This document shows positions 51,346 through 59,883 of a DNA stretch of 64,000 bases, in pieces. A program made the position numbers and the translations under genes. Position 1 is the first letter of the stretch. Each line of letters starts with the position of its first letter. The stretch covers positions 1 through 64,000 of the forward strand of contig NZ_WEGJ01000030.1 of NCBI RefSeq assembly GCF_009604385.1, given 5' to 3'. The notes beneath the pieces are model-generated. The model made no database searches and had not been told where the DNA came from. It saw nothing but the letters and a program-made list of their open reading frames with translations. This DNA is from Streptomyces smaragdinus. Its GTDB lineage: Bacteria; Actinomycetota; Actinomycetes; Streptomycetales; Streptomycetaceae.

Positions 51346-51615
51346 ATGTTCGTACAAGAAGAGGAAGCCGTATCGGACGTGACCACTCTCCGCGCCGGCA
51401 TCGACCTGATCGACGTGGAGATCCGGGCACTGATCGAGCGACGCCGGGAGCTGTCCGCCGGCGTACAGCGGGCCCGGCTCGCCGCGGGCGGCACCCGCAC
51501 CGACCTGTCGCGGGAGGGCAGGATCATCTCCTCCTACGCCGACGCGTACGGTCGGCAGGGAACGGCCATCGCGATGGCCCTGCTCGAGACCTGCCGGGGG
51601 ACTGCAGCCCGGTAG
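51346..51615 (+). CDS. chorismate mutase, AroQ type (short)
   Basis: An 89-residue helical protein of the AroQ fold that converts chorismate to prephenate, the entry to phenylalanine and tyrosine. Conserved positions seen are LRAGIDLIDVEIRALIERRRELSAGVQRAR with Arg in helix 1 and Lys/Arg positions, DLSREGRIISSY for helix 2 and AIAMALLETCRG in helix 3. It is near the lower size limit but complete. ATG 51346 follows the peptide gene stop by three bases. It lies inside the cluster end, and A2 of the NRPS looks Phe-specific, so it may boost aromatic precursor supply; it could also be a housekeeping copy. Confidence 0.82.
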   Translation: MFVQEEEAVSDVTTLRAGIDLIDVEIRALIERRRELSAGVQRARLAAGGTRTDLSREGRIISSYADAYGRQGTAIAMALLETCRGTAAR

Positions 51616-51646
51616 TCAGCACGACGACCCGTACGACCAGGGGGTT

Positions 51647-51691
51647 TCCCGGAGCGGCACGGCACCTGACCGACGCCGCGCCGCTCCGGGA
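51647..51691. terminator. bidirectional hairpin terminator at cluster right end
   Basis: A 12-bp perfect inverted repeat TCCCGGAGCGGC (51647-51658) / GCCGCTCCGGGA (51680-51691) with a 21-base loop lies between the convergent chorismate mutase and GPH transporter genes. It is a natural right border of the cluster. Confidence 0.7.
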
Positions 51692-51715
51692 GGCTCTCAG
51701 GCGTATACGGGCTCG

Positions 51716-53044
51716 CTATACCGCCGCGTCCAGCGTGTAGCGCCGCTGCCAGAACAGCGCGACCGCCATCAGCACGGCCGGCACCACGGTGAAGCCCACC
51801 AGCAGCGCCGTCAGCGCCGAGTCCGGCTGCGCCACGTGCTCGTCCGCCGTGCTGGACACGAAACCGCCCAGCGCCAGCACCGCCGAGTAGAGGTACGGCC
51901 CCACGGCCGTCCCCGTGGCCTCCGTCGCCGTCCACACGCCCGTATAGGCACCGGCCTTCGACGAGCCCGCCGCCGCGACCGCGTCCGGGACCATCGAGAA
52001 CGCGAACAGCTGCAGCCCCGCGAACGCCGTCCCCATCGCCATCACCACGACCGACGTGACGACCACCGCCGGCGCCCCGTCCAGCCACGCGCCGACCAGG
52101 AGCGTCAGCGAACCGGCCGCGAACACGCCCTGTGACAGCAGCAGCCCGCGCTGCTTGCCGAACCGCCGCGACCACGCCGTCCACAGCGGGCTCGCGAAGA
52201 TCGCCGGCCCCAGGAACAGCCCCATGAACAGCGCCGTCAGCTTGTCGTTGTCGAAGACGTACTCCGTCACATAGGGCAGCGCCGCCAGGAACAGATGCGT
52301 CGTCGTCCCCGTGAAGAGGTACGAGACCACCAGCGCCCGGTAGTCCCGGTCCGCCCACGCGATCCGCAGATCCGCGACCGTCGAACGCCCCGCCCCCTCG
52401 TCCGGCGCCCGGAACCCGCACTCCCCGGTGAGCCGCCGCACCCCGCCGATCGCCACCACAGCCGACACGGCCGTCACCACCGCCAGCAGCAGCGCCATGC
52501 GCGTGTAGTCACCGCGCCCGCCCGCCGCCACCAGCGCCGGCGCCGCGACCCCGGCGCCCAGCAGCCCCACCGTCAGATACAGCATCCGGAACATGAACAC
52601 CCGGGTCCGCTCGTGATACCCCACGAGCAGATCGGAGGCCGTCGTCAGATACGGCACCTGGAACGACGCGAAGAGCAGATTCCCCGCCACGAACCACCCG
52701 CCCACCCACAACGCCGCAGGCCATCCCGTCAGCGCCGACGGCACGGTGAACATCCCCACCATGGCCGCCCCGAGCGCCACCCCGCCGAGCATCATCCGCC
52801 GCCGGTGCCCGTACCGCCGCGCCTGCCGGTCGGACCGCGACCCCAGCAGCGGGTGGACGACCACGTCCACGACCTTCGGCAGCAGCAGCGTCAGCCCGGC
52901 CACGAACGCCGGCACCCCGAGGACGTCGGTGAGGAAGTACAGCAGCAACAGCCCGGGCACGGTGACCCACACACCCATGCCGACCGACCCCGACGCGTAC
53001 GCGGTGAGCGCCTTCCTGCTCGCGTGCACCTCGGTGGCTGTCAC
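51716..53044 (-). CDS. GPH/MFS_2 family cation symporter-like transporter
   Basis: A 442-residue carrier of the MelB-like GPH branch of the MFS, with 12 hydrophobic segments. Marks are GMGVWVTVPGLLLLYFLTDVLGVP, the loop DVVVHPLLGSRSDRQARRYGHRRRMML typical of GPH proteins, VPYLTTASDLLVGYHERTRVFMFRM, and the second half WTAWSRRFGKQRGLLLSQGVF. Substrates of the branch are sugars, glucuronides or steroid-like compounds. Start ATG 53044 overlaps the SDR stop by four bases, so it is the last gene of an FMO-SDR-transporter operon read away from the TetR regulator. Confidence 0.88.
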   Translation of the reverse strand: MTATEVHASRKALTAYASGSVGMGVWVTVPGLLLLYFLTDVLGVPAFVAGLTLLLPKVVDVVVHPLLGSRSDRQARRYGHRRRMMLGGVALGAAMVGMFTVPSALTGWPAALWVGGWFVAGNLLFASFQVPYLTTASDLLVGYHERTRVFMFRMLYLTVGLLGAGVAAPALVAAGGRGDYTRMALLLAVVTAVSAVVAIGGVRRLTGECGFRAPDEGAGRSTVADLRIAWADRDYRALVVSYLFTGTTTHLFLAALPYVTEYVFDNDKLTALFMGLFLGPAIFASPLWTAWSRRFGKQRGLLLSQGVFAAGSLTLLVGAWLDGAPAVVVTSVVVMAMGTAFAGLQLFAFSMVPDAVAAAGSSKAGAYTGVWTATEATGTAVGPYLYSAVLALGGFVSSTADEHVAQPDSALTALLVGFTVVPAVLMAVALFWQRRYTLDAAV

Positions 53045-53868
53045 GACCCGCTCCGATGCCGCTCGACCACCCCGGCCGCCAGCTCCGCCCCGTCGAACGC
53101 CCCCGCCCGGGCCCGCCCGGCGAGGGTGCGCGCCACGATCCGGTCGGTGAGCGCGGGCAGATGGCGGGCCAGGAAGAACTCCACCGCCCCCTTGCGCGTG
53201 GTCGTCAGATCCCGCCGGGCCCGTACGGACAGCGCGGCCTTCTCGATCGCGCCGACCACGCCCTCCAGGGGCTCGTACACGCTCATGCCCTCGAGCGACA
53301 GCCCCGCCGCCTTCGTCGAGTCGTGGATCGGGCTGCGCACGGCGGACGGATAGACGCAGGTCACGCCCACATGCGTGCCGAGCTCGAGGCGCAGGGCGTC
53401 CGCGTACGCGACCATCGCGCGCTTCGACGCCCCGTACGCGGCGGCCAGCGGCAGCTGCATGACCGCCATCCGCGAGGTCACCATCACGACCCGGCCGCGC
53501 GCGGCGACCAGCGCGCTGGTGCAGGCGGCGGTCACCCGCCAGGTGCCGAGGAGGTTGATCTCCAGCTGACGGCGGACCTCGGCGCCCGGCGCGTACTCGG
53601 CGGGGGCGGGGCCGCCGACGCCGGCGTTGTTGACCAGGACGTCCAGCCCGCCGAGCCGGTCCAGGGCCTCGGCGACCCCGGCCGCGGTGCTCGCGTCGTC
53701 GGTGACGTCGCAGGCGATCACGTCGAACGGCTCGTCGCCGGCGGGCCGTACGTCGAGGCCGACGACCTTCGCGCCCTGCCGCGTCAGGCGTTCGCCGAGG
53801 GCGCGGCCGATGGTGCCGGAGGCGCCGGTGATCAGGACCCGGCGGCCGTGGGGGTCGTGGAGCTTCAT
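53041..53868 (-). CDS. short-chain dehydrogenase/reductase
   Basis: A 275-residue classical SDR: VLITGASGTIGRALGERL as the cofactor loop, CDVTDD for adenine binding, LVNNAGVGGP, catalytic Ser in MVTSRMAVMQL, and YGASKRAMVAY for Tyr and Lys. The C-terminal half is longer and rich in Arg (KAALSVRARRDLTTTRKG, LPALTDRIVARTLAGRARAG), as in retinol-dehydrogenase-like SDRs that act on lipophilic alcohols. ATG 53868 overlaps the FMO stop (ATGA). Partner of the FMO in degradation or modification of an unknown hydrophobic compound. Confidence 0.9.
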   Translation of the reverse strand: MKLHDPHGRRVLITGASGTIGRALGERLTRQGAKVVGLDVRPAGDEPFDVIACDVTDDASTAAGVAEALDRLGGLDVLVNNAGVGGPAPAEYAPGAEVRRQLEINLLGTWRVTAACTSALVAARGRVVMVTSRMAVMQLPLAAAYGASKRAMVAYADALRLELGTHVGVTCVYPSAVRSPIHDSTKAAGLSLEGMSVYEPLEGVVGAIEKAALSVRARRDLTTTRKGAVEFFLARHLPALTDRIVARTLAGRARAGAFDGAELAAGVVERHRSGS

Positions 53869-55178
53869 GGGCGTACTTCCTTGTCGGCGGCGGCTGCCCG
53901 GCGGATACCGGCGCGGATCTCGCGGGGGACGGCGGCGGTGTACTGGTCGAAGTCGATCCGCATCATCGGCCGCTTGTGCCCCCAGCGCCGGACGGCCGCC
54001 GCGTGCGCCTTGTCGACCGCCGTGCGCTGCCCGGCGGGGGAGGGCAGCGCGTACCGGCCGCTCAGATACGCGGCGACCAGCTCGCCCTGCGCCTCGACGA
54101 CCGGGAGCGCGGCGCCGGTGGACTGCATCAGGCCGACGAACGCCAGCGTGGGGTCGTCGAGGTGGAAGACGCGCTGGTAGAGGGGCAGATCCTCGGGGTT
54201 GTCGCCGAGCCAGGCGCTGTCGAGGAACGGGATCGTCACCCGGTAGCCCGTCGCCCAGACGATCACGTCGACGTCGTCGGCGGTGCCGTCGGTGAACACC
54301 ACCCGGCCGCCGTCGAGCCGCTCGATGCCGGGGCGGGGGACGACCTCGCCGTGGGTGAGGCGGTGGAGGATGGTGTCGCTGATGGTGGGGTGGTTCTGGA
54401 AGAGGCCGCCGGCGGGCTTCGGCAGCCCGTAGCTCTGGGGCGTGCCGACGGCCAGGCGCAGCATGGTCTGCGCGAGCCCCTGGCGCAGCCGCCAGGGGAG
54501 GACGGCGAGGGCGCCGCCGGTCGCGTCGGCGGGGCGGCCGAAGAGGTACTTCGGGACGATGTGCGCGCCGTGCCGCGCGGAGAGCAGGACGGGGCCCTCC
54601 GATACGTACGAGGCGTCGACGGCGATGTCCATCGCCGAGTTCCCCATCCCGACGACGAGCACCCGCTTCCCGGCGAAGACGCCGGGGCTGCGGTAGTCGT
54701 GGGCGTGGGTCTGGACGCCGTCGAACGTGCCGGGGTAGGTGGGGGTGGGGGGCTTGGGGTCCCAGTTGTGGCCGTTGGCGACGACCACGGCGTCGTACGT
54801 GCCGGTGTCGCCGTCCGTCTCGACGTCCCAGCCCGTTTTTTGCCTTTGAACCGCTGCGACCGTGGTCCCGAAGCGGATGCGTTCGGTTACCCCGAACTTC
54901 GCCGCGTACTCCTCCAGATAGCCCGCGATCAGCGCCGCCGACGGATAGTCCGGCCACTCCTCGGGCATCGGGAAGCGGGCGAATTCCGTACGGCCCTTGC
55001 TCGTGTTCAGGTGCAGGCTGTCGTACGCGGGGGAGAGCCCGCTCGCGTTGTCCTGCGCCCACAGCCCGCCCGGGCGGTCCCCTTTCTCCAGGACGGTGAC
55101 GTCCAGCCCGTCGTCGAGCAGCGCCTTGGCCGCGGCCAGCCCCGCCGCGCCGGCGCCGATCACCGCTACTCGCCTCAT
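53865..55178 (-). CDS. flavin-containing monooxygenase (FMO/BVMO-like)
   Basis: A 437-residue class B flavoprotein monooxygenase. The FAD loop is VAVIGAGAAGLAAAKALL at the N-terminus, the second ADP-binding loop for NADPH is VVGMGNSAMDIAVDA, and the FMO fingerprint FxGxxxHxxxY appears as FDGVQTHAHDY. The final ATGYR-type motif is WATGYRVTIPF. Such enzymes oxygenate N or S atoms or ketones. Start ATG 55178 has GGAAGGA seven bases upstream; an ATG at 55211 lies inside a palindromic operator and is unlikely. First gene of a three-gene operon divergent from a TetR regulator. Confidence 0.9.
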   Translation of the reverse strand: MRRVAVIGAGAAGLAAAKALLDDGLDVTVLEKGDRPGGLWAQDNASGLSPAYDSLHLNTSKGRTEFARFPMPEEWPDYPSAALIAGYLEEYAAKFGVTERIRFGTTVAAVQRQKTGWDVETDGDTGTYDAVVVANGHNWDPKPPTPTYPGTFDGVQTHAHDYRSPGVFAGKRVLVVGMGNSAMDIAVDASYVSEGPVLLSARHGAHIVPKYLFGRPADATGGALAVLPWRLRQGLAQTMLRLAVGTPQSYGLPKPAGGLFQNHPTISDTILHRLTHGEVVPRPGIERLDGGRVVFTDGTADDVDVIVWATGYRVTIPFLDSAWLGDNPEDLPLYQRVFHLDDPTLAFVGLMQSTGAALPVVEAQGELVAAYLSGRYALPSPAGQRTAVDKAHAAAVRRWGHKRPMMRIDFDQYTAAVPREIRAGIRRAAAADKEVRP

Positions 55179-55207
55179 CGCCCGGTCCTTCCCTCTCTGC
55201 AGGGCGC

Positions 55208-55223
55208 TCATTCAATCGAATGA
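55208..55223. promoter_or_regulatory. palindromic operator candidate for the TetR regulator
   Basis: TCATTC-AATC-GAATGA is a perfect 6-bp inverted repeat, 30 bases before the FMO start and 90 bases before the tetR start. Single TetR genes divergent from the operon they repress commonly bind such a palindrome between the two promoters. Confidence 0.6.
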
Positions 55224-55312
55224 TGGAGGCGGATGCAATCCCCGTTGACCTGGTCTTTTTCTCTCCGGCGAGTGATTGGACCCGGGATCTTCCGGTCGGG
55301 TAGCCTCGCCGC

Positions 55313-55942
55313 ATGAGCGCCCAGCCCGCCGACGGTTCCAGCCGCGAACGCATCCTCGCGGCGGCCACCCGGCTGTTCGCCGAGCGCGGGTACGACGCCA
55401 CGAGCACCCGGGCGATCGGGGAGGCGGTCGGCCTCAACATCGCCACGGTCGCCTACCACGTGGGCGGGAAGCCCGAGCTCTACCGGGCGGTGATGCGGCG
55501 GGCGCATCTGACGCAGCGGGACGTGGTCGTCGAGGCGCTGGAGCGGCTGGGCGCGTGCGGTTCGTCGCCGGAGGAGACGCGGGCGGCGCTGCTCGGGTTC
55601 GTCGACACGTATCTCACCTTCTGCCTGAACCACCCCGAGGTCCCCGCCCTGTGGATGCGGCGCTGGCTGTCGGAGGGCGTGGACCTGGCGGAGATCGAGG
55701 CGGAGATCGCCGGCCCCCTCATCGCGCGGGTCGCCTCGGTGGCGCGCGGGGTCCTGGACCGGGCGGGGCTGGGGGCCGGGGTGGACGTGGAGATGCTGGT
55801 GTTCACGATCGTGTTCACCACGCACTCCTTCGGCCAGGCGGGCGTGATCGACGCGACGGGACAGCGGGTGGGCCCGCGTGATCTCGCGATACTCGAGCGC
55901 TTCCGCCGTCATCTGCACGGCGTGGTCAACGGCGTCGTCTGA
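55313..55942 (+). CDS. TetR family transcriptional regulator
   Basis: A 209-residue regulator with the TetR N-terminal helix-turn-helix: RERILAAATRLFAERGYDATSTRAIGEAVGLNIATVAYHVGGKPELYRAV (residues about 11-60, written in its standard blocks RLFAERGYDATS, AIGEAVGLN and VAYHVGGK). The C-terminal helical part (LGFVDTYLTFCLNHPEVPALWMRRW; VFTIVFTTHSFGQ) should bind a ligand, perhaps the substrate of the divergent FMO operon. The palindrome at 55208-55223 is its likely site. ATG 55313. Confidence 0.92.
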   Translation: MSAQPADGSSRERILAAATRLFAERGYDATSTRAIGEAVGLNIATVAYHVGGKPELYRAVMRRAHLTQRDVVVEALERLGACGSSPEETRAALLGFVDTYLTFCLNHPEVPALWMRRWLSEGVDLAEIEAEIAGPLIARVASVARGVLDRAGLGAGVDVEMLVFTIVFTTHSFGQAGVIDATGQRVGPRDLAILERFRRHLHGVVNGVV

Positions 55943-55978
55943 CGCGTCCCCCTTCCTTCCTTCTCCCGGAGCCCTGCC

Positions 55979-56797
55979 GTGTCCCGCTTACTCCTGCGCT
56001 ACCTCACGCTGCTCGCCGCCGTCCTCACCGGCGTGACCCTGACATCCGTGCCCGCCACCGCCTCGGACCTCCCGCCGCTGCGGATCATGACGTACAACAT
56101 CCACCACGGCGCCGGCCTCGACGGCGTCGTCGACCTCCCGCGCATCGCGGAGGTGATCGAGGACTCCGGCGCCGAGGTCGTCACCCTCCAGGAGGCCGAC
56201 CGCCACTTCGGCCCGCGCAGCTTCTACGCCGACCAGCCCGCCGAACTCGCCGCCCTCCTGCACATGTACGTCGTCTACGGCGCCAACCTCGACCTCGCGC
56301 CGCTCGAGCCCGGCGGCCACCGCCGCCAGTACGGCACGGCGATCCTCAGCCGCCACCCCATCCGCACCTGGTCGAACACCCTCCTGCCCCGGGCCCCCGG
56401 CCAGGAGCAACGCGGTCTGCTGACGGCGGAGTTGCTGATCCACGGCACCCCACTCCGTATCGCGACGACCCACCTCACCGCCGGCCCCGCCACCGAACGC
56501 CTCGCCCAGGCCGGCCAGGTCGCCGCGCTCCTGGCCCACCGCCCCGCCACCGTCCTCACGGGCGACTTCAACGCCACCCCGACGGCCCCGGAACTGACGC
56601 CCCTGTTCCGTGCCTTCCACGACACCTGGCCCCCGTCGATGGGCCCCGGCTACACGTACCCCACCGAAGCCCCCACGTCCCGGATCGACTTCATCACGAC
56701 CACCCCCGACCTCCGCGCGCAGACCCCCGCGATCCCCCGCACGACGGCCTCCGACCATCTCCCGGTGACGGTCTCGCTGACCCGGGCGCCGAGGTAG
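55979..56797 (+). CDS. exported endonuclease/exonuclease/phosphatase family protein
   Basis: A 272-residue protein with a signal peptide (LLRYLTLLAAVLTGVTLTS, cleavage near ATASD) and the EEP fold. Catalytic motifs are RIMTYNIHHG (Asn), LQEADRHFG (metal Glu), GTAILSRHPI, TTHLTAG (His), LTGDFNATP (Asp and Asn) and the final ASDHLPV (Asp-His pair). All residues for an Mg-dependent phosphodiesterase are present. The substrate could be DNA, a sphingomyelin-like lipid or a phosphate ester. GTG 55979; it follows tetR by 36 bases with CTTCTCCCGGAG before the start. Confidence 0.88.
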   Translation: MSRLLLRYLTLLAAVLTGVTLTSVPATASDLPPLRIMTYNIHHGAGLDGVVDLPRIAEVIEDSGAEVVTLQEADRHFGPRSFYADQPAELAALLHMYVVYGANLDLAPLEPGGHRRQYGTAILSRHPIRTWSNTLLPRAPGQEQRGLLTAELLIHGTPLRIATTHLTAGPATERLAQAGQVAALLAHRPATVLTGDFNATPTAPELTPLFRAFHDTWPPSMGPGYTYPTEAPTSRIDFITTTPDLRAQTPAIPRTTASDHLPVTVSLTRAPR

Positions 56798-56838
56798 GCC
56801 ACCGTGGACACGAGCACCGTCCCGGGCTCGCCCGAGCG

Positions 56839-57999
56839 TCATGCCCGCCAGGGTGGCAGCCGATGGGCCGGCGGCACATGAGTGTTCGTACTCGGACTCG
56901 ACGCCCCGGACGCCACCGCGCTCTGCCAGTCCCAGAAGCCCGCCCGCAGCCCACCCGGGCGTTCCGGCTTCGGGGCGCACCGCCCGGGCGCGGTGCGTAC
57001 GGGCGGCATGATCCACCCGTCGGCGATCGCGGCGTGGATGCCGGCGACGAAGGCGGCGGCCACCTTGCGGTAGCCGGCGGAGCCCGGGTGCAGCCAGTCG
57101 TGCAGGTCGGCCGGGGTCACCGCGCTCATGTCGACCGTCCGGACGTACTTCCCCTCCCGCTCCAGCTCGGCGACGATCCCCGGGATCTGGCTGTTGAAGT
57201 GCCGGATCCGGGCGTTGACCAGCGGATCCACGGACGGGACGAGCGTCGCGACCAGGACGGTGGTGCGGGGGGCCGCGCGGAAGATGTCGTCGATCAGGGT
57301 GTGCAGCCGGGCCGGGGCGCGGCCGACGTCGTAGGCGTGGTTCATGTCGTTGGTGCCGATGTGCAGGGTGACGACGTTCGGCCGGTAGCGGGCCACGGTG
57401 CAGGCCGTCGCCAGCCGGTCGATCTGGTCGATGCGCCAGCCCGGGTGCCCCTCGTGGTCCGGGTCGCCGGCCCGCCCGCTGCGTACGGACCCCACGAAGT
57501 CCACCCGGCCGCCCTCACCCTCGAGGACGCGCCACAACTCGCCGCGGTAGCCGCCGCTGTCGGACGCGCCCAGGCCGTACGTGATGGAGTCGCCGAGCGG
57601 AAGCAGACGCAGGGCGACGGTCCGGCGCGCGGGCCTGTCCGCGGTACGGGCCTTCCCGGCGTCCTTCGGCCGCGCGGCCGGGGTGGTGGCGCGGCGGGGC
57701 TCGGGTTCCCGCGGCGGCGGAGGGCTCGCGACGGGCGGCTTCCCGGCCTCGCAGCGCCGGTCGACGACGCCGAGCAGGCCGGTCACCAGGTCCGGACACG
57801 TACGCGCCTCCTCCGGCGGCTTCGGCAGCGCGCCCAGGGGGATCCCCAGCACCCCGTGTCCCTGCTCCCCGTCGGAGCCCGGATGCGCCCGCGCCGTACC
57901 CGTCCCGATCACGCCCAGCACCGCGAGCCCCAGCACCGCCACCATCCCGCACCCGGCGCGCCACCTCGCGCGCACGCCCGCGGCTGCTCTCTTCCTCAA
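56839..57999 (-). CDS. secreted SGNH/GDSL hydrolase
   Basis: A 386-residue secreted protein with a signal peptide (GCGMVAVLGLAVLGVIGTGTARA), a Pro-rich low-complexity linker (PPPPREPEPRRATTPAA) and an SGNH esterase domain: block I LLPLGDSITYGLGASDSGGY with the active Ser, VGSVRSG, HIGTNDMNHAY for block III with Asn, and DWLHPGSAGY for block V with Asp and His. A Cys pair in CPDLVTGLLGVVDRRC could make a disulfide. The C-terminal tail after APGRC is Pro/Ser-rich and of unknown role. Probably an esterase or acetyl-xylan esterase-like enzyme; substrate is unknown. Confidence 0.9.
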   Translation of the reverse strand: MRKRAAAGVRARWRAGCGMVAVLGLAVLGVIGTGTARAHPGSDGEQGHGVLGIPLGALPKPPEEARTCPDLVTGLLGVVDRRCEAGKPPVASPPPPREPEPRRATTPAARPKDAGKARTADRPARRTVALRLLPLGDSITYGLGASDSGGYRGELWRVLEGEGGRVDFVGSVRSGRAGDPDHEGHPGWRIDQIDRLATACTVARYRPNVVTLHIGTNDMNHAYDVGRAPARLHTLIDDIFRAAPRTTVLVATLVPSVDPLVNARIRHFNSQIPGIVAELEREGKYVRTVDMSAVTPADLHDWLHPGSAGYRKVAAAFVAGIHAAIADGWIMPPVRTAPGRCAPKPERPGGLRAGFWDWQSAVASGASSPSTNTHVPPAHRLPPWRA

Positions 58000-58250
58000 C
58001 GTCCCTGGCCCTCGTCGCTACCGCACCGGTGACAGCCGGTCACCGGACGATGCGGAACGTTACATATCGTGAACGCACGGTGCCAAACCGACCCGGGGTC
58101 CGACGTCCGTTCGAGACACCCCCCGGTCCGGGGTGCTCGTCAGGTCACGACCTGTTCGATGTTGCTACGACCGGTGACCGAATCCGACCCGAACTGGGTA
58201 CCGTTGGAGGTAAGTTGCACGACGTTTCGGCACGGGGGCATCGGAGAGCC

Positions 58251-58946
58251 ATGACCAGCACATACACCGGCGGCGGCGGTGAGTGGACCCAGCTCGACGA
58301 GTACCTCTGGCACACCTGCGACATCCTCGCCGACCTGATCGAGGACCGCCTCGACCAGCGCGCCCTGGTCCCCACCTTCGCCCGCGTCGACGCCGGCGAC
58401 CGCGTCCTGGCATCGGGCCCCGCACAGCGCCTGACCTGGCGCGGCTACGGCAACGGCAGCTACACCCACTCGAACGTGATGGCCCTGGGCGGCCCGGCGT
58501 TCGTGATCGGCACCATGGTCGGCAACGCCATCGGCAACAACGCCCGCAAGCGCGCCGCCGAGAACGCCGCCCAGCCCCGCTGGATCCCGGACGGCGTCGG
58601 CGAGGTGTCGATCACCACCCGCAAGGTGTACTTCGGTCACCCGGAGACCTGGCTGGACCTCCACTGGGACAGCCTCGACCAGATAGACCTGATCGCCCCC
58701 GAGTTCTTCCAGACGACGTTCCGGAACTCCAACGCCGGCAACCAGTCCCTCTCGGTCCAGATCCACAGCCCCTGGGCCTCCCTGATCTTCGTCCTCGCCG
58801 CCCTCACGTCCTTCCCCGCCCACCCCCGCCTCCTGGGCCACGGCTGGCTCCCCCCGGACTTCGAGTCCCGCTGCACGGCGATGGGCCGCCCCTGCCGCCC
58901 GGCGCCGGGCCTGGTGATCGAGCGGGCGACGCGGGGGCCCCGCTAG
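58251..58946 (+). CDS. uncharacterised protein, C-terminus formed at a repeat insertion
   Basis: A 231-residue protein I do not recognise. ATG 58251 with GGAGAG two bases upstream; a longer frame from 58029 has a non-family-like N-terminus. It starts TYTGGGGEWTQLDEYLWHTCDIL, has a basic and polar body, one hydrophobic stretch (VMALGGPAFVIGTMVGNAIG) that may be a membrane segment or glycine hinge, and a C-terminal part (KVYFGHPETWLDLHWDSLDQI; LSVQIHSPWASLIFVLAAL) that looks like a PH/GRAM-type beta domain. The TAG stop overlaps the first two bases of the 177-bp palindromic element, so the original C-terminus might have been different. Confidence 0.75.
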   Translation: MTSTYTGGGGEWTQLDEYLWHTCDILADLIEDRLDQRALVPTFARVDAGDRVLASGPAQRLTWRGYGNGSYTHSNVMALGGPAFVIGTMVGNAIGNNARKRAAENAAQPRWIPDGVGEVSITTRKVYFGHPETWLDLHWDSLDQIDLIAPEFFQTTFRNSNAGNQSLSVQIHSPWASLIFVLAALTSFPAHPRLLGHGWLPPDFESRCTAMGRPCRPAPGLVIERATRGPR

Positions 58947-59121
58947 GGCCTGTCTGGAGTTCCCCGTCGTCCGCGCGGAGCGCGGGCGCAGCGGCGTTCG
59001 GTGCGTGCTCTCGGCGTGCGGCAGCACAGGTCATGTGGCGGAGCCACCTGTCCTGTGCTGCCGTGCGGCGAGAGTGCGTGCCGGGCGTCGCGACGCAGAC
59101 GGGGAACTCCAGACAGGCCCT
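58945..59121. mobile_element. MITE-like palindromic element (177 bp)
   Basis: The ends are perfect 24-bp inverted repeats, AGGGCCTGTCTGGAGTTCCC... at 58945-58968 and its complement at 59098-59121. Homology continues inward with mismatches (GTGCGTGCTCTCGGCGTGCGGCAGCACAGG has its counterpart on the other arm), so the whole element folds on itself. It codes for no protein. The form fits a miniature inverted-repeat element derived from an IS; I found no clear target duplication. Confidence 0.7.
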
Positions 59122-59148
59122 GTCGTACCCCGCTCGTACCATGGGCGT

Positions 59149-59664
59149 ATGGAGATCGTCCCCACCCGATACGACCACCCCGACGCCGCGCTGCTCGACG
59201 CCCGGGTGCAGGCCGAGTACGTCGAGCGTTACGGCGACGGTGACAACGCGCCGATGGACCCCGCCGACTTCGAGCCGCCGGCCGGGCGGTACTTCCTGGG
59301 GTACGACGGGGACGGCGTGCCCGTCGCGACCGGGGGCTGGCGGGCGCAGCGGGCCGACGACGAGGGGTATGCCGACGGGGACGCCGAGATCAAGCGGATG
59401 TACGTGATACCCGAGGCCCGCGGGCGGGGGCTCGCGCGGCGGATGCTGGCCGCGCTGGAGGCCGACGCGCACGCGGCCGGACGGGTGAGGATGGTGCTGG
59501 AGACGGGGAACAAGCAGCCGGAGGCAATGGCGCTCTACGCCTCCGAGGGATATGAACTCGCAGGTCAGAAGTTCGGGACGTATCGCGAGTACGAGGACAG
59601 CCGCTGCTATACCAAACTTCTGCCCGCTCCGGTGGCCGAGCCCGTGGCGGCGGTGGGAGAATAA
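59149..59664 (+). CDS. GNAT family N-acetyltransferase
   Basis: A 171-residue acetyltransferase. It has MEIVPTRYDHPDAALLDARVQAEY at the N-terminus, GYDGDGVPVATGGW, and the acetyl-CoA motif A as IKRMYVIPEARGRGLARRML with the RGxGxA-type loop, then LETGNKQPEAMALYASEGYE as motif B. ATG 59149 is chosen as the family start; the longer frame from 59005 runs through the palindromic element and is rejected. The promoter must lie in or just beyond the element, which ends only 27 bases upstream. Confidence 0.88.
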   Translation: MEIVPTRYDHPDAALLDARVQAEYVERYGDGDNAPMDPADFEPPAGRYFLGYDGDGVPVATGGWRAQRADDEGYADGDAEIKRMYVIPEARGRGLARRMLAALEADAHAAGRVRMVLETGNKQPEAMALYASEGYELAGQKFGTYREYEDSRCYTKLLPAPVAEPVAAVGE

Positions 59665-59837
59665 GGAGTGCGGCAGTCCGCTGAACGCCTCGCGACCGCG
59701 AGACGTTCCGCACAGCGGGCTCCTGGGCGACAGAGGGCCGGCCGGGAACTGGCCCCGGGACCCTTGGAGTGATGCGCATGAAGGATTACACGCGACAGTG
59801 ACACGCCTTTGAACGTCAGGCGTGCCCTGCCACGTCA

Positions 59838-59868
59838 GGGCCCGGCCGGTGACTCACCGGACGGGCCC
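59838..59868 (-). terminator. hairpin terminator downstream of paaK
   Basis: GGGCCCG(G)CCGGTGA pairs with TCACCGG(A)CGGGCCC around one loop base, giving about 14 bp with one internal mismatch, 16 bases beyond the paaK stop. It may also stop transcription from the GNAT side. The 59665-59837 stretch has no gene that I can see. Confidence 0.65.
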
Positions 59869-59883
59869 GTTCCGTACGCGGGG

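Noticed and set aside
58029..58250. Longer N-terminus for the 58251 gene
   Set aside because: The extra residues look untranslated and the ATG at 58251 has a good GGAGAG site.
59005..59148. Longer N-terminus for the 59149 GNAT
   Set aside because: It would be translated from the MITE-like element; the acetyltransferase family begins at MEIVPTRYD.
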